A DNA stretch of 64,000 nt, taken from NCBI GenBank assembly GCA_014058405.1, contig CP047423.1:1364001-1428000 (forward strand), in the 5' to 3' direction. Within the stretch, counting starts at the first letter, position 1. Each line of letters opens with the position of its first letter. Of the stretch, positions 8,150-15,959 are shown piece by piece. The notes beneath the pieces are model-generated. The model saw only the letters and a list, made by a program, of their open reading frames with translations, did not search any database and was not told the origin of the DNA. Source of the DNA: Candidatus Nitrospira kreftii (GTDB lineage Bacteria > Nitrospirota > Nitrospiria > Nitrospirales > Nitrospiraceae). A program made the position numbers and the translations under genes.

Positions 8150-10692
8150 TGAAGCGTTCATTTGACTTTTGTATGGCCGTGCTCGGACTGGCTCTCACAG
8201 CACCACTGCTGGCGATCATCGCTGTTTTGATCAAACTAGAGTCGAAGGGGCCGGTGATTTTCCGTCAACTCCGTGTAGGACAAGGATTTCGTCCATTCAC
8301 AATCCTAAAATTCAGGACCATGGTTGTGGATGCTCCGGGTATCTGCTTGCCTCTTACTGTGGGGGATGATCCTCGGATAACAAGGGTTGGTCGAACTCTC
8401 AGGAAGCTCAAGCTAGATGAATTGCCTCAGCTGGTGAATGTTCTGGTAGGCGATATGAGTTTTGTCGGTCCAAGACCGGAAGTCCCCCGTTATGTTGAAC
8501 GGCTACGCACTGAATTTTCCGATGTGCTCACGGTTCGTCCTGGGATTACGGACCTGGCCTCGTTGAGGTATATTGATGAGGCGGCTCTGCTCTCCTGTTC
8601 CTCGAATCCTGAAGACGAGTATCAGCTCAAGGTTCTTCCGGAAAAGATTCGGTTAGCGAAATTGTATATCCGCCACATGTCTTTGCGGCTTGACTTAGCC
8701 ATTATTCTACAAACATTGTTGCATATCGTGAGGGTTCCCGTTGTGGTGTTCACGCTTCCCGAACTAAAAGCTGCGGTTGAGCCTCCCTTGACCTCTCTTT
8801 GGGCGAGCCTGTCGCCCTTCATAATGAAGTGGCGGAAGCCCATCATTGTCGTGCTCGACCTAGCCCTCATAATTCTGGCCAACTACTTTGCATTTGCCTT
8901 GAGATATGACGGGAACATTCCGGAGAAGGAATTCCATGTTTTTGAGCAAACGGTCCTTGCTTTAGTCGCCATCAGAGGTGTGGCATTTGCCTTGTTTGGA
9001 TTGAACGAAGGCTTGTGGAGGTATACAAGTGTTTGGGATCTTCAAAATATTCTGAAGGGGGTCTTACTAAGTACCGTCGTGTTTTATGGTTGGGTCTATT
9101 GGGCGCTGGAGATCTCTAGTTACCCGCGTTCTATATTTGCCATAGATGCGATTCTGTTGATCGGGTTTCTTGCCGGGATGAGATTGTCTGCTAGAGTCTT
9201 TCGCGATAAGGCAGTTTTTCAAAAGAAGCGGAAAGTACTGATAGTTGGCGCCGGTGACTCAGGCGAGCGAGTTGTCCGAGAGATGAAGACTCGCAGTGTG
9301 TTCAATTGTCAACCCATTGGGCTTGTTGATGATAATATCGCGCTTCTTAATCAACGGATCCACGGGGTTCGAGTACTCGGCACGCTGGGAGACATTCCCA
9401 AACTTGTGGAGGCGCTCAGACCCGAAGTCGTCGTTGTTGCAGTGCCCTCTGCCACGCCTGAGTTCCTTCGAGACCTCGTCATAAAATTGGAACCGTACGA
9501 GGTTTCAATAAAGACCTTACCCGCGAAAGAGGAACTCCTTGCCGATCAAAGCACGGTGAGTCAGATGCGCAATGTATCTATCCCAGACCTGTTGTCGCGT
9601 GCGCCTATCGATCTGGACAGGGAAGCGACAAGGCAGATGGTTAGGGGGAAGAGCATCTTGATCACCGGAGCGGGTGGGTCGATCGGCTCAGAGTTGGCCC
9701 GACAAATCACCCTATTTGGTCCAAAGGTACTTCTGCTTTATGAGCGCCATGAGAACAGTCTGTATACTATTCATAAAGAGTTAGATGATCATGGGTTTGC
9801 GTTTCCCATTGTCCCGCTGATTGGGGATGTCACGGATGCCCAGCGTCTCTGTGCCGTGCTGGACCAGTATAAACCTCAGATCTTGTTCCATGCGGCCGCA
9901 CATAAACATGTGCCTCTGGTAGAGTTGAATCCCCTGGAGGCCGTAAAGAACAACTGCACCGGCACACGGATCACCGCTGAAGCTGCGAGTGTGTACGGAG
10001 TTGAGCAATTCGTCCATATTTCAACCGACAAAGCAGTGAATCCATCGAGTGTCATGGGAGCTACCAAGCGCGTAGCAGAACTGATTGTTCAGGATATTGC
10101 AAGGACCAGTCGGACTCGCTTTTTGCTTGTACGATTCGGCAACGTTCTTGGCAGCAGTGGCAGCATGTTGCTGCGTTTTCAGGAACAAATCAAGGCTGGA
10201 GGACCAGTCACCGTTACACACCCAGAGATTCGACGATACTTTATGCTGATCCCAGAAGCCGTTCAGTTGGTGCTTCAAGCGGCGACCGTTGGAAAGCAAG
10301 GACATGTCTACATCCTTGATATGGGAGAGCAAATCAAGGTTCTCGATATCGCCAGGAGCCTCATTAGGTTGTCGGGTTTCATTCCTGGAAAGGAAATTTC
10401 TATTCAATTTATCGGCCTCCGCCCTGGAGAGAAGCTGTATGAGGAGTTAGTGGGTGAGGGAGAGATTGCGGTGCAATCCTCCTTGGAGAAAATTTTACAG
10501 ATACGTGCGACGAACCAGCCTGATTTTGAAGAGTTCCGGGAAAAGCTATCTACATTGGAGGCCGCAAGCTGTTGCGACGAAGCCGGCGTGTTGCTCGAGC
10601 GGCTCAAGGATATTGTCCCGACGTTTCGAACAGAATCTTCCAGTCCTGAATTTGTCGGGATGCCGGCAACTGTTGAAACCATTACAAAATAA
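8146..10692 (+). CDS. Fusion of phosphoglycosyl transferase (PglC/WcaJ-like) and CapD/PglF-like UDP-sugar 4,6-dehydratase
   Basis: An 848-aa two-enzyme polypeptide. Residues 1 to about 205 form a bacterial sugar transferase domain: an N-terminal re-entrant hydrophobic segment, K-F-R-T-M, the catalytic pair D91-E92 in L-D-E-L-P-Q-L, and G-D-M-S-F-V-G-P-R-P. This domain moves a phospho-sugar from a UDP-sugar to undecaprenyl phosphate, starting glycan assembly. Residues about 230-345 hold four hydrophobic helices. A first Rossmann-like region has V-G-A-G-D-S-G-E near 366. The dehydratase domain starts with I-T-G-A-G-G-S-I-G-S-E near 506; its active site is S-T-D-K-A-V-N-P (626-633) and M-G-A-T-K with M637 and K641, the PglF/FlaA1-type replacement of the usual Tyr-x-x-x-Lys. 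No in-frame stop separates the two. Together with the coupled aminotransferase it could make and load a 4-amino-4,6-dideoxy-HexNAc. In most bacteria these are separate proteins. Confidence 0.9.
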   Translation: MMKRSFDFCMAVLGLALTAPLLAIIAVLIKLESKGPVIFRQLRVGQGFRPFTILKFRTMVVDAPGICLPLTVGDDPRITRVGRTLRKLKLDELPQLVNVLVGDMSFVGPRPEVPRYVERLRTEFSDVLTVRPGITDLASLRYIDEAALLSCSSNPEDEYQLKVLPEKIRLAKLYIRHMSLRLDLAIILQTLLHIVRVPVVVFTLPELKAAVEPPLTSLWASLSPFIMKWRKPIIVVLDLALIILANYFAFALRYDGNIPEKEFHVFEQTVLALVAIRGVAFALFGLNEGLWRYTSVWDLQNILKGVLLSTVVFYGWVYWALEISSYPRSIFAIDAILLIGFLAGMRLSARVFRDKAVFQKKRKVLIVGAGDSGERVVREMKTRSVFNCQPIGLVDDNIALLNQRIHGVRVLGTLGDIPKLVEALRPEVVVVAVPSATPEFLRDLVIKLEPYEVSIKTLPAKEELLADQSTVSQMRNVSIPDLLSRAPIDLDREATRQMVRGKSILITGAGGSIGSELARQITLFGPKVLLLYERHENSLYTIHKELDDHGFAFPIVPLIGDVTDAQRLCAVLDQYKPQILFHAAAHKHVPLVELNPLEAVKNNCTGTRITAEAASVYGVEQFVHISTDKAVNPSSVMGATKRVAELIVQDIARTSRTRFLLVRFGNVLGSSGSMLLRFQEQIKAGGPVTVTHPEIRRYFMLIPEAVQLVLQAATVGKQGHVYILDMGEQIKVLDIARSLIRLSGFIPGKEISIQFIGLRPGEKLYEELVGEGEIAVQSSLEKILQIRATNQPDFEEFREKLSTLEAASCCDEAGVLLERLKDIVPTFRTESSSPEFVGMPATVETITK

Positions 10693-10777
10693 AATAGCTG
10701 TGGTGCAGCAAGTACGCGATAAGTCATTTACTAAGGTATGGGAATAATTGTACGTTGTGAAAGCTGTGGAGTAAGCG

Positions 10778-13099
10778 ATGCGAGCTGGTGACTTTACTGC
10801 TCCGGATGAACAGGCAGGTTCCATCACTATTCGTGAGTATGTGCTCATTGCATCGCGAAATCGATGGGTGATCGCTGGCTCAATAGCTCTCTGTCTGACA
10901 TTGGCCTTGGCCTACTATTTAGTTGCTACTAAGTATTATCAGTCACAGACCTTGATCGTTGCGGAAGGGCAGAGGGGAATCAGCAGCGTTATCGATAAGG
11001 GTGGCAAAGGAGATTTGGAAGAAAATTTTGATCAGGTCCTCTTTCTCATCCAACGACAAATAATCAGCCGAGATTTCTTGGATGAGGTTGCGAGAGAGGT
11101 TGGCCTGTATGCACAAGGATTGGACGAGGAGGGGCAGGCCGAGGTCTTCCGCGCATTGGCCGGGAAGACGAGGATTGAGCGCGTCAAGATGGATGCGGCT
11201 TCGGGCTTCAGTAGCTCGAGCTTTATCGAAGGATTTGTGGTGTCTTTCATGCACCAGGATCCCAAGATTGCTATGCAAGTGACGGCACGAATTGCAGATA
11301 AGTTCATCGAAGACAATAATAAACAGCGAGAGCGAGAAGTTGAGGGTACGGGAGAGTTTCTCGATGAGGAACTGCGATTTCTGAAACACGAGCTGGAGAA
11401 GAAGGAAGAGAACATCAGTCGTTTTAAGAAATCTCATATGAGTGATCTTCCTCAACAGAGCGACGCTAATATTCGGGCGCTGGACCGTGTAGAAGGAGAG
11501 ATTACCGTCAGCAGCGAAAATCTTCAGCGCCAATCGGACAAGCTGGCCATGCTGAATCAGGCTGTTCAGCAGTACCGAGTCTCAGGACAACAAAACCTCT
11601 CTTTCGGGGCAACTCGTCTCGCAGAACCTGATCCCTTGTATCGTCGTTTGAAAGAACTCCGAGAGAAGCTGGTCAAACTAAGAGCGGAATTCTGGGATGG
11701 ATATCCCGAGATCGTTCTGACGAAAGAAGAAATTCGACAGGTTGAAGAGGAATTGACGAATTTGTATGGCCGAGATGCGATCAGGCCAGATAAAGCGCTG
11801 CTTGATCCGTACCTTCAGGATCTGATGAAGCAGCAAAGTGAAGTGCGGGCTGAGGTAGCGCTTCTCCAGCGCCGTCTTGAGCAATTGCAGGCCAGTAAGC
11901 GCGATCTTGAAAGGCGGCTGGAGAGATCGCCTCAGGTGGAGCAAGAACTCTTGGTTCTGGAACGTGACTACAATAACATGAAGTCCAATTATGCGATGAT
12001 CCTCGATAAGCGGTTACACGCGAGGATCGCCGAAAATATTGAAAAGCGACAGGTGCAAGGAAAGTTCAAAATCCTAGACCGCGCCAGTTTTCCGAGAGAC
12101 CCAGTGGTTCCAAATAAGCTGAAAGTGATGGTATTAGGGCTCCTTTTCGGGTGCGTGTCTGGCGCTGGATTGTCTATATTGCGTGAGCGACTCACTCCTC
12201 AATTCCGAAGTCCCGAGGACGTGGAGCTACTTCTTGCAGGTCCTCGTTTGTTGGCAGCCATTCCAGATTTCTCATCACTGTGGCGTTCAGGATCCGATTC
12301 CCAGAATTTGCAAGGCTCTTATCTTCTGAGGCGACCGCTGGGCATGACGGTAAGGCCTCAGTCTGAGGCTATGCTCCACAATCCACCGTTGGACAATCGG
12401 CCAAACTTCCGGGAAGTGGACAGAAGATTCGTGACGAAAATGTTTCCACGATCTATGGCAGCCGAACAGTTTCGCGTTGCTGCCGCAAGGTTGCAACTTC
12501 TCAATTCAACAGGTGCTCCAATGGTAGCGGCCGTGACGAGTGCCATCAAGGGAGAAGGAAAAACAACGACCGTGGTTAACTTGGGTTATACCCTATCCCG
12601 TGATTTTGGAAGACGAGTTCTTCTCGTGGATTGTGACTTTGTCTTTCCTGAGCTGAAAGCGTTCATCGAAACACCCATAAGATATGGGCTAATTGATTGC
12701 CTAAGAAGTGATACTCCGCCACAGCAGGCCATGAGCCCATTAGCAGATGTTCCGTGCTGGATTATGCCAGCCGGAGAAGCTGTAGGTGATTCCAACGAGC
12801 TGTTAAGAGCAGGTCAACTTAACCGTGTTCTTTCACAGCTGCGAGAAGAGTTTGATTATATTCTTCTGAATGCCCCGCCAATCCTTCCAGTTGCCACGAT
12901 GAATGTCTTGGAAAGCCACTGTGATTTCCTTCTCCTTGTGGTTCGGGCGAACTTGACGGCGAAGCAAGCCGTCACTCAGGCACTGGGTTCGCTACGTGCG
13001 GCCAGGCCCATTCATGTGGTTCTTAATGGTGTCGCGGCAAACTCACTCCCGAGTTACATGTTGGACTATGGTGTCAGCGAAAGTCGAGTGGCAGTATGA
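10778..13099 (+). CDS. Wzz/Wzc-like polysaccharide co-polymerase with cytoplasmic tyrosine-kinase-type ATPase domain
   Basis: A 773-aa chain-length determinant/BY-kinase-like protein. A first membrane helix is at about residues 30-50, then a periplasmic part with long coiled coils (about 180-420), then a second helix at about 447-467 with the Wzz-type proline region just before it. The C-terminal ATPase has a Walker A motif at about 591-598 (K-G-E-G-K-T-T-T), a Walker A' (L-L-V-D-C-D-F near 615) and a Walker B-like I-L-L-N-A-P-P near 695. The tail has only two tyrosines (S-Y-M-L-D-Y), not the Tyr cluster of typical Wzc, so strong autophosphorylation is uncertain. It controls polymerisation and export of EPS. 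A purine-rich region precedes the ATG, 85 bases after the fusion gene, so the two probably share a transcript. This is the last intact EPS gene before the IS graveyard. Confidence 0.88.
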   Translation: MRAGDFTAPDEQAGSITIREYVLIASRNRWVIAGSIALCLTLALAYYLVATKYYQSQTLIVAEGQRGISSVIDKGGKGDLEENFDQVLFLIQRQIISRDFLDEVAREVGLYAQGLDEEGQAEVFRALAGKTRIERVKMDAASGFSSSSFIEGFVVSFMHQDPKIAMQVTARIADKFIEDNNKQREREVEGTGEFLDEELRFLKHELEKKEENISRFKKSHMSDLPQQSDANIRALDRVEGEITVSSENLQRQSDKLAMLNQAVQQYRVSGQQNLSFGATRLAEPDPLYRRLKELREKLVKLRAEFWDGYPEIVLTKEEIRQVEEELTNLYGRDAIRPDKALLDPYLQDLMKQQSEVRAEVALLQRRLEQLQASKRDLERRLERSPQVEQELLVLERDYNNMKSNYAMILDKRLHARIAENIEKRQVQGKFKILDRASFPRDPVVPNKLKVMVLGLLFGCVSGAGLSILRERLTPQFRSPEDVELLLAGPRLLAAIPDFSSLWRSGSDSQNLQGSYLLRRPLGMTVRPQSEAMLHNPPLDNRPNFREVDRRFVTKMFPRSMAAEQFRVAAARLQLLNSTGAPMVAAVTSAIKGEGKTTTVVNLGYTLSRDFGRRVLLVDCDFVFPELKAFIETPIRYGLIDCLRSDTPPQQAMSPLADVPCWIMPAGEAVGDSNELLRAGQLNRVLSQLREEFDYILLNAPPILPVATMNVLESHCDFLLLVVRANLTAKQAVTQALGSLRAARPIHVVLNGVAANSLPSYMLDYGVSESRVAV

Positions 13100-13454
13100 G
13101 TGAGGGAAGTTCTGTTTAACTTTATTTGCCCAACGAGGCTGTAGAAAACCCACTTCTGGTTATCTATGCGTGCCTCTGAGCCGATTTATTCGAATAGCCA
13201 TCAGACCATCCCAAATCTTCCCGCGTAACCAAGCTAGTTCAAGTTGATGAAGCGACCCTCTACCTATTACCCAGGTCATGAGAAGGAAGATGTTTACCTG
13301 TGTTTTGCCTTCACCCTTCTATAACCTAGGTGTCAGTTTCTCAATGTTGTGTATCAGATAATACAGCTTCCGTTGCCCGTCCGCTTTCTGTGGCCACGCG
13401 GGCTGAAGCCGCATAGATGCTAGTTCTCGCACAGGCTTCCAAATACAGGCTCCA
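13100..13454. other. Interval without a gene I can support
   Basis: No convincing reading frame. The minus strand near 13125-13160 reads like the transposon-end phrase G-A-A-G-T-G-G-G-T-T-T-T-C-T-A-C-A, which resembles terminal repeats of some IS families, so more decayed IS material is plausible. I could not assign it. Confidence 0.35.
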
Positions 13455-13625
13455 TCTCCTCCGCTTCGGATACACCATTGGGGCCTACTGCTCCATCATT
13501 GATGGCGGTGTTCATGGCGAGCTCGAAAATCGAGGGAGGCCGGTTTCCCTCGCACCAGAAGATGGACGTGGTGTTGCGCGTGTTGCATGGCGACGATTTC
13601 GATGTGGTTTCAGGGTGTCAGCGCC
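13455..13625 (+). pseudogene. Relic of the left end and orfA start of an IS3-family element, inverted relative to the intact copy at 14314-15754
   Basis: The + strand here closely matches the - strand of 15580-15754: shared blocks include TACACCATTGGGGC, CCATCATTGATGG and GAGGCCGGTTT, and the translation M-A-x-x-K-x-E-x-G-R-F then K-M-x-V-V-L-R-V-L is shared with orfA of the intact element. A dozen bases of the terminal repeat are missing and the frame decays after V-V-S-G. It is a truncated second copy in opposite orientation. Confidence 0.75.
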
Positions 13626-13699
13626 GATGCTATACGTCCTCAAAGCACCGAACTGAAAGTCCAGGGCGTGTAAGATTAACTGTGTAACTGGTTATCATG

Positions 13700-14035
13700 C
13701 TTCTTCTAGAGAGGAGGGAGGGGTTGACCACCACGGTCAGATTCCCAACATGCCACTCATCGAGGGGTGCTCCGCTGAGGTGACCACCCGCACGGTGCCG
13801 GGACACTGGGAAGGCGATCTAGTCAGGAGGCATGGAATGGTTCGGCCGTCGGCACCGGGGTGGAACGGTCGATCCCCCTGGTCATCTTGGCCGGATGGAG
13901 GAAACGTATGCGACGAGTGCCCGCACGGGCATCATCAAAAACTCCGGCATGTGGCTGCGCAAGTCCTTGACCTACGATCGAGAGAAATAGATGGCCTGCG
14001 TGCAGTTGCGCCTTCAATTATCTGTTGCACTTGGA
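13700..14035 (+). pseudogene. IS30-family transposase relic (middle part, several frameshifts)
   Basis: One frame reads D-H-H-G-Q-I-P-N-M-P-L-I-E then A-E-V and V-P-G-H-W-E-G-D-L-V, the IS30 block with the first DDE aspartate. A shifted frame continues G-S-A-V-G-T-G-V-E-R-S-I-P-L-V-I-L-A, and a third gives L-R-K-S-L-T-Y-D-R-E-K followed by a stop, matching the second-aspartate region. At least two frameshifts and a stop mark it as dead. The C-terminal block missing here is the part present at 6545-6660, on the same strand. Confidence 0.8.
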
Positions 14036-14224
14036 ACTTGTAACCGCCCCTTCTTTCTCCGTCAGATGGGTAATCGGGTGATTGTGCGGTAGTAACATCT
14101 TCTTTAACACCGCGACCTCAACTCCGGCGAGTACTTCATCCACAATTGTGTCTCGCCATCTGTTGGTTTCTAGAAATTTATCTGAGTCACGCGATAACTA
14201 TTCTAATTCAGAGGGAGCCCAAGG
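14036..14224. other. Decayed sequence between two IS relics
   Basis: No frame of interest. Probably the eroded junction of the IS30 relic and the IS3-family relic. Confidence 0.4.
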
Positions 14225-14313
14225 ATCTATGTCTCGATAATGGCCTGAGCTGGTGGCTGATCGTTTCATCACGGGGAAGCCGGTACAGAATGCCTTCATC
14301 GAGAGGTTCAACC
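14225..14313 (+). pseudogene. IS3-family transposase relic, left part of an element split by a later insertion
   Basis: Near 14235 the frame gives L-D-N-G; after a shift it reads D-R-F-I-T-G-K-P-V-Q-N-A-F-I-E-R-F-N. This is the classic IS3 integrase-core block (F-I-x-P-G-K-P-x-Q-N-A-x-I-E-x-F-N), which includes the final catalytic glutamate. It stops at 14313 where a different IS begins. The continuation is found at 15755-15915. Confidence 0.8.
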
Positions 14314-14468
14314 TGTACCGCCCACGATTTCTTGGACACCGTTGTAGCTGTATTTGACCCGACCTGTGGGTCGCATCGCTCGGCGATCGTCGCTCCTCAG
14401 CCAAGTGTGTGCGTCATCTTTCGGGGACCATTGCACAAGCGGCCGCCAAGTCTCAACGATCAACATTG

Positions 14469-15365
14469 TCACGCGGCCTCCGATGGTGCGAGGAGATCTC
14501 GCCGCACCTGGGTCGGTGAGCGAAACCCATGCCGCTCGACGAGCCACTGCTCATTATAGAGACGCAGCCAGTCGTGGAGTGCGCGGCGGAGGTCCTCGAC
14601 GGTCTGGAACGTACGCACCCACAACAGCTGCTCCTTGAGCGTGCGAATGAACCGCTCGGCGACGCCATTGCCTTCTGGGGCGCGCACGAATGCTGGACTC
14701 GACGTGATGCCCAGGAATCGGAGTTCCGTCTGAAAATCGTCACTCATATACTGACTGCCGTGATCATGCCGCACTTGCACGCCCGTCGCACGGCCGGCCG
14801 CGAACGTGCCGAACTGCTGACGCACGCCCTGACGAATCGGCTCCAACGCCTCGAAGCGAGTGGCGCGCCTCGCCGCATGGATGCCGATCCCTTCGAGGGT
14901 GCAATGATCAATGCCGACGAAGACCGTGACCAGTCCATCCTGCTGCGTCACCGTGCTGGTCGCATCGGTGCCCCACATCTGATTCGGACGCTCGGTCGTG
15001 ATCGTCCCGTCGTGGACCCGCGGTCCCACGACGCGGGCCACCCGAGTGGGTGCCAAGAGATGAGCCTGCCGCATGAGCCGGAGGACACGCGGTTTGGACG
15101 TACGAATGCCTTGCGCCCGCAGCCGTGCCCAGACTTTGCGGTGCCCTTCCCCGAGAAACGGCGAGGCGGCCAGCACCTGCCGAATGTGCCCGGTGAGCAC
15201 CTCGTCGGTGTATGCCGTCTTCGGGCCCCGTTTCGCCGGCTCACGGGGCGGTGAGACGCGACGGCCCGGCTGGGCATAAAAGGTGGACCGACTCAGGTCC
15301 CATTCCTGACAGACCCGGACCACACCATACCGTCGATGCGTGGAAGGTGACGTGGCGTGGCTCAT
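14469..15365 (-). CDS. IS3-family transposase OrfB (DDE integrase core)
   Basis: About 298 aa, from the ATG at 15365 that overlaps the orfA stop (ATGA). An N-terminal HTH_21-like region (H-R-K-V-W-A-R-L-R near residue 95) precedes the rve-type core: M-W-G-T-D-A gives the first Asp, D-H-G-S-Q-Y the second, and R-F-I-R-T-L-K-E the region of the Glu. The end is D-W-L-R-L-Y-N-E-Q-W, as in IS3 relatives. The orfB frame stays open upstream to 15734, so a programmed -1 frameshift could yield an OrfAB fusion, as is known in this family. No internal stop or missing catalytic residue is seen, so it may still be active. Confidence 0.9.
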   Translation of the reverse strand: MSHATSPSTHRRYGVVRVCQEWDLSRSTFYAQPGRRVSPPREPAKRGPKTAYTDEVLTGHIRQVLAASPFLGEGHRKVWARLRAQGIRTSKPRVLRLMRQAHLLAPTRVARVVGPRVHDGTITTERPNQMWGTDATSTVTQQDGLVTVFVGIDHCTLEGIGIHAARRATRFEALEPIRQGVRQQFGTFAAGRATGVQVRHDHGSQYMSDDFQTELRFLGITSSPAFVRAPEGNGVAERFIRTLKEQLLWVRTFQTVEDLRRALHDWLRLYNEQWLVERHGFRSPTQVRRDLLAPSEAA

Positions 15366-15685
15366 CGCGTCGACCTCCCGGTGGCCAAAGGGACGCCACC
15401 TCGTAGCCGCTGGACCGCCTCCCTCGACAATTCCAGCCGCATCGTCAAATCTCCGACCAAGGCCTTCAGCCGCACGAGTTCGTCGTCGCGGCCCTCGGCG
15501 GCCCGGCTCTTCAACCCGGCCTGTCCACTGGCCACGAACTGGTCCCGCCACTCTGACACCGTCGCGGCGGTGATCCCGGCTTCCCGCGAGACCACATCGA
15601 GATCGTCGCCACGCAGCACGCGCAGCACCACCTCCATCTTCTTGCGCGAGGAAAACCGGCCTCGCTCTGTTTTCGATTTCGCCAT
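15362..15685 (-). CDS. IS3-family transposase OrfA (HTH_8-like)
   Basis: A 107-aa protein with a helix-turn-helix in the middle (G-I-T-A-A-T-V-S-E-W-R-D-Q-F) and a C-terminal leucine-zipper-like stretch, as in IS3 OrfA proteins that bind the terminal repeats. TGGAGG about six bases before the ATG at 15685 decides this start over ATGs at 15700/15697. Its TGA overlaps the orfB ATG. Confidence 0.85.
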   Translation of the reverse strand: MAKSKTERGRFSSRKKMEVVLRVLRGDDLDVVSREAGITAATVSEWRDQFVASGQAGLKSRAAEGRDDELVRLKALVGDLTMRLELSREAVQRLRGGVPLATGRSTR

Positions 15686-15754
15686 GAACACCTCCATCAA
15701 TGATGGGGACAGTATGCCCCAATGGTGTGTCCAAGAAAATCGTGGGGCGGAGGA

Positions 15755-15915
15755 AACCGAACGTATCGGGCGAACGTGCTGAACGTCTATGTATTTGAGC
15801 CGCTGGACCGAGTGCGTAAGATCAGTGCCGAGTGGTACTGAGGTTTGATGAAGCGCAGCCTCATGATGCCGTAGCCGGATTACCGCCGGCTACGTATCGG
15901 GCCCCGCTGAATTCC
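15755..15915 (+). pseudogene. IS3-family transposase relic, right part of the split element
   Basis: The frame reads N-R-T-Y-R-A-N-V-L-N-V-Y-V-F-E-P-L-D-R-V-R, then S-A-E-W-Y and a stop at about 15838. After a shift it continues D-E-A-Q-P-H-D-A-V-A-G-L-P-P-A-T-Y-R-A, the usual end of IS3 OrfB (Y-N-E-x-R-P-H-D-A-L-G-G-L-P-P-A). It continues the fragment at 14225-14313; the internal frameshift shows the host element was itself decayed. Confidence 0.85.
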
Positions 15916-15959
15916 GGACGTGCTCCATTGCCAGTGTCTCGCTGACAGGGGAGATGACA

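Larger units (their letters stand above)
14314..15754 (-). mobile_element. Complete IS3-family insertion sequence, about 1.44 kb
   Basis: The ends are imperfect inverted repeats: from 14314 the + strand reads TGTACCGCCCACGATTT then CTTGGACACCG; from 15754 the - strand reads TCCTCCGCCCCACGATTTT then CTTGGACACACC. Between them orfA and orfB overlap by ATGA in the same direction, the normal IS3 layout, and both are open. Size and 4-bp target duplication fit the family. The exact outer base could be off by one to three positions. Confidence 0.85.
14310..15758. repeat. Four-base target-site duplication AACC flanking the inserted IS
   Basis: AACC occurs at 14310-14313 and again at 15755-15758, immediately outside the element's ends. 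Deleting 14314-15758 joins TTCAACC to GAACGTATCGG and restores an in-frame transposase reading F-N-R-T-Y-R-A-N-V-L-N-V-Y across the join. This strongly supports AACC as the duplication. Confidence 0.8.

Noticed and set aside
14469-15734. A single 421-aa transposase
   Set aside because: The first 123 residues are the orfA region read in the wrong frame. The real orfB starts at 15365 by ATGA overlap; a fusion would need a programmed frameshift.
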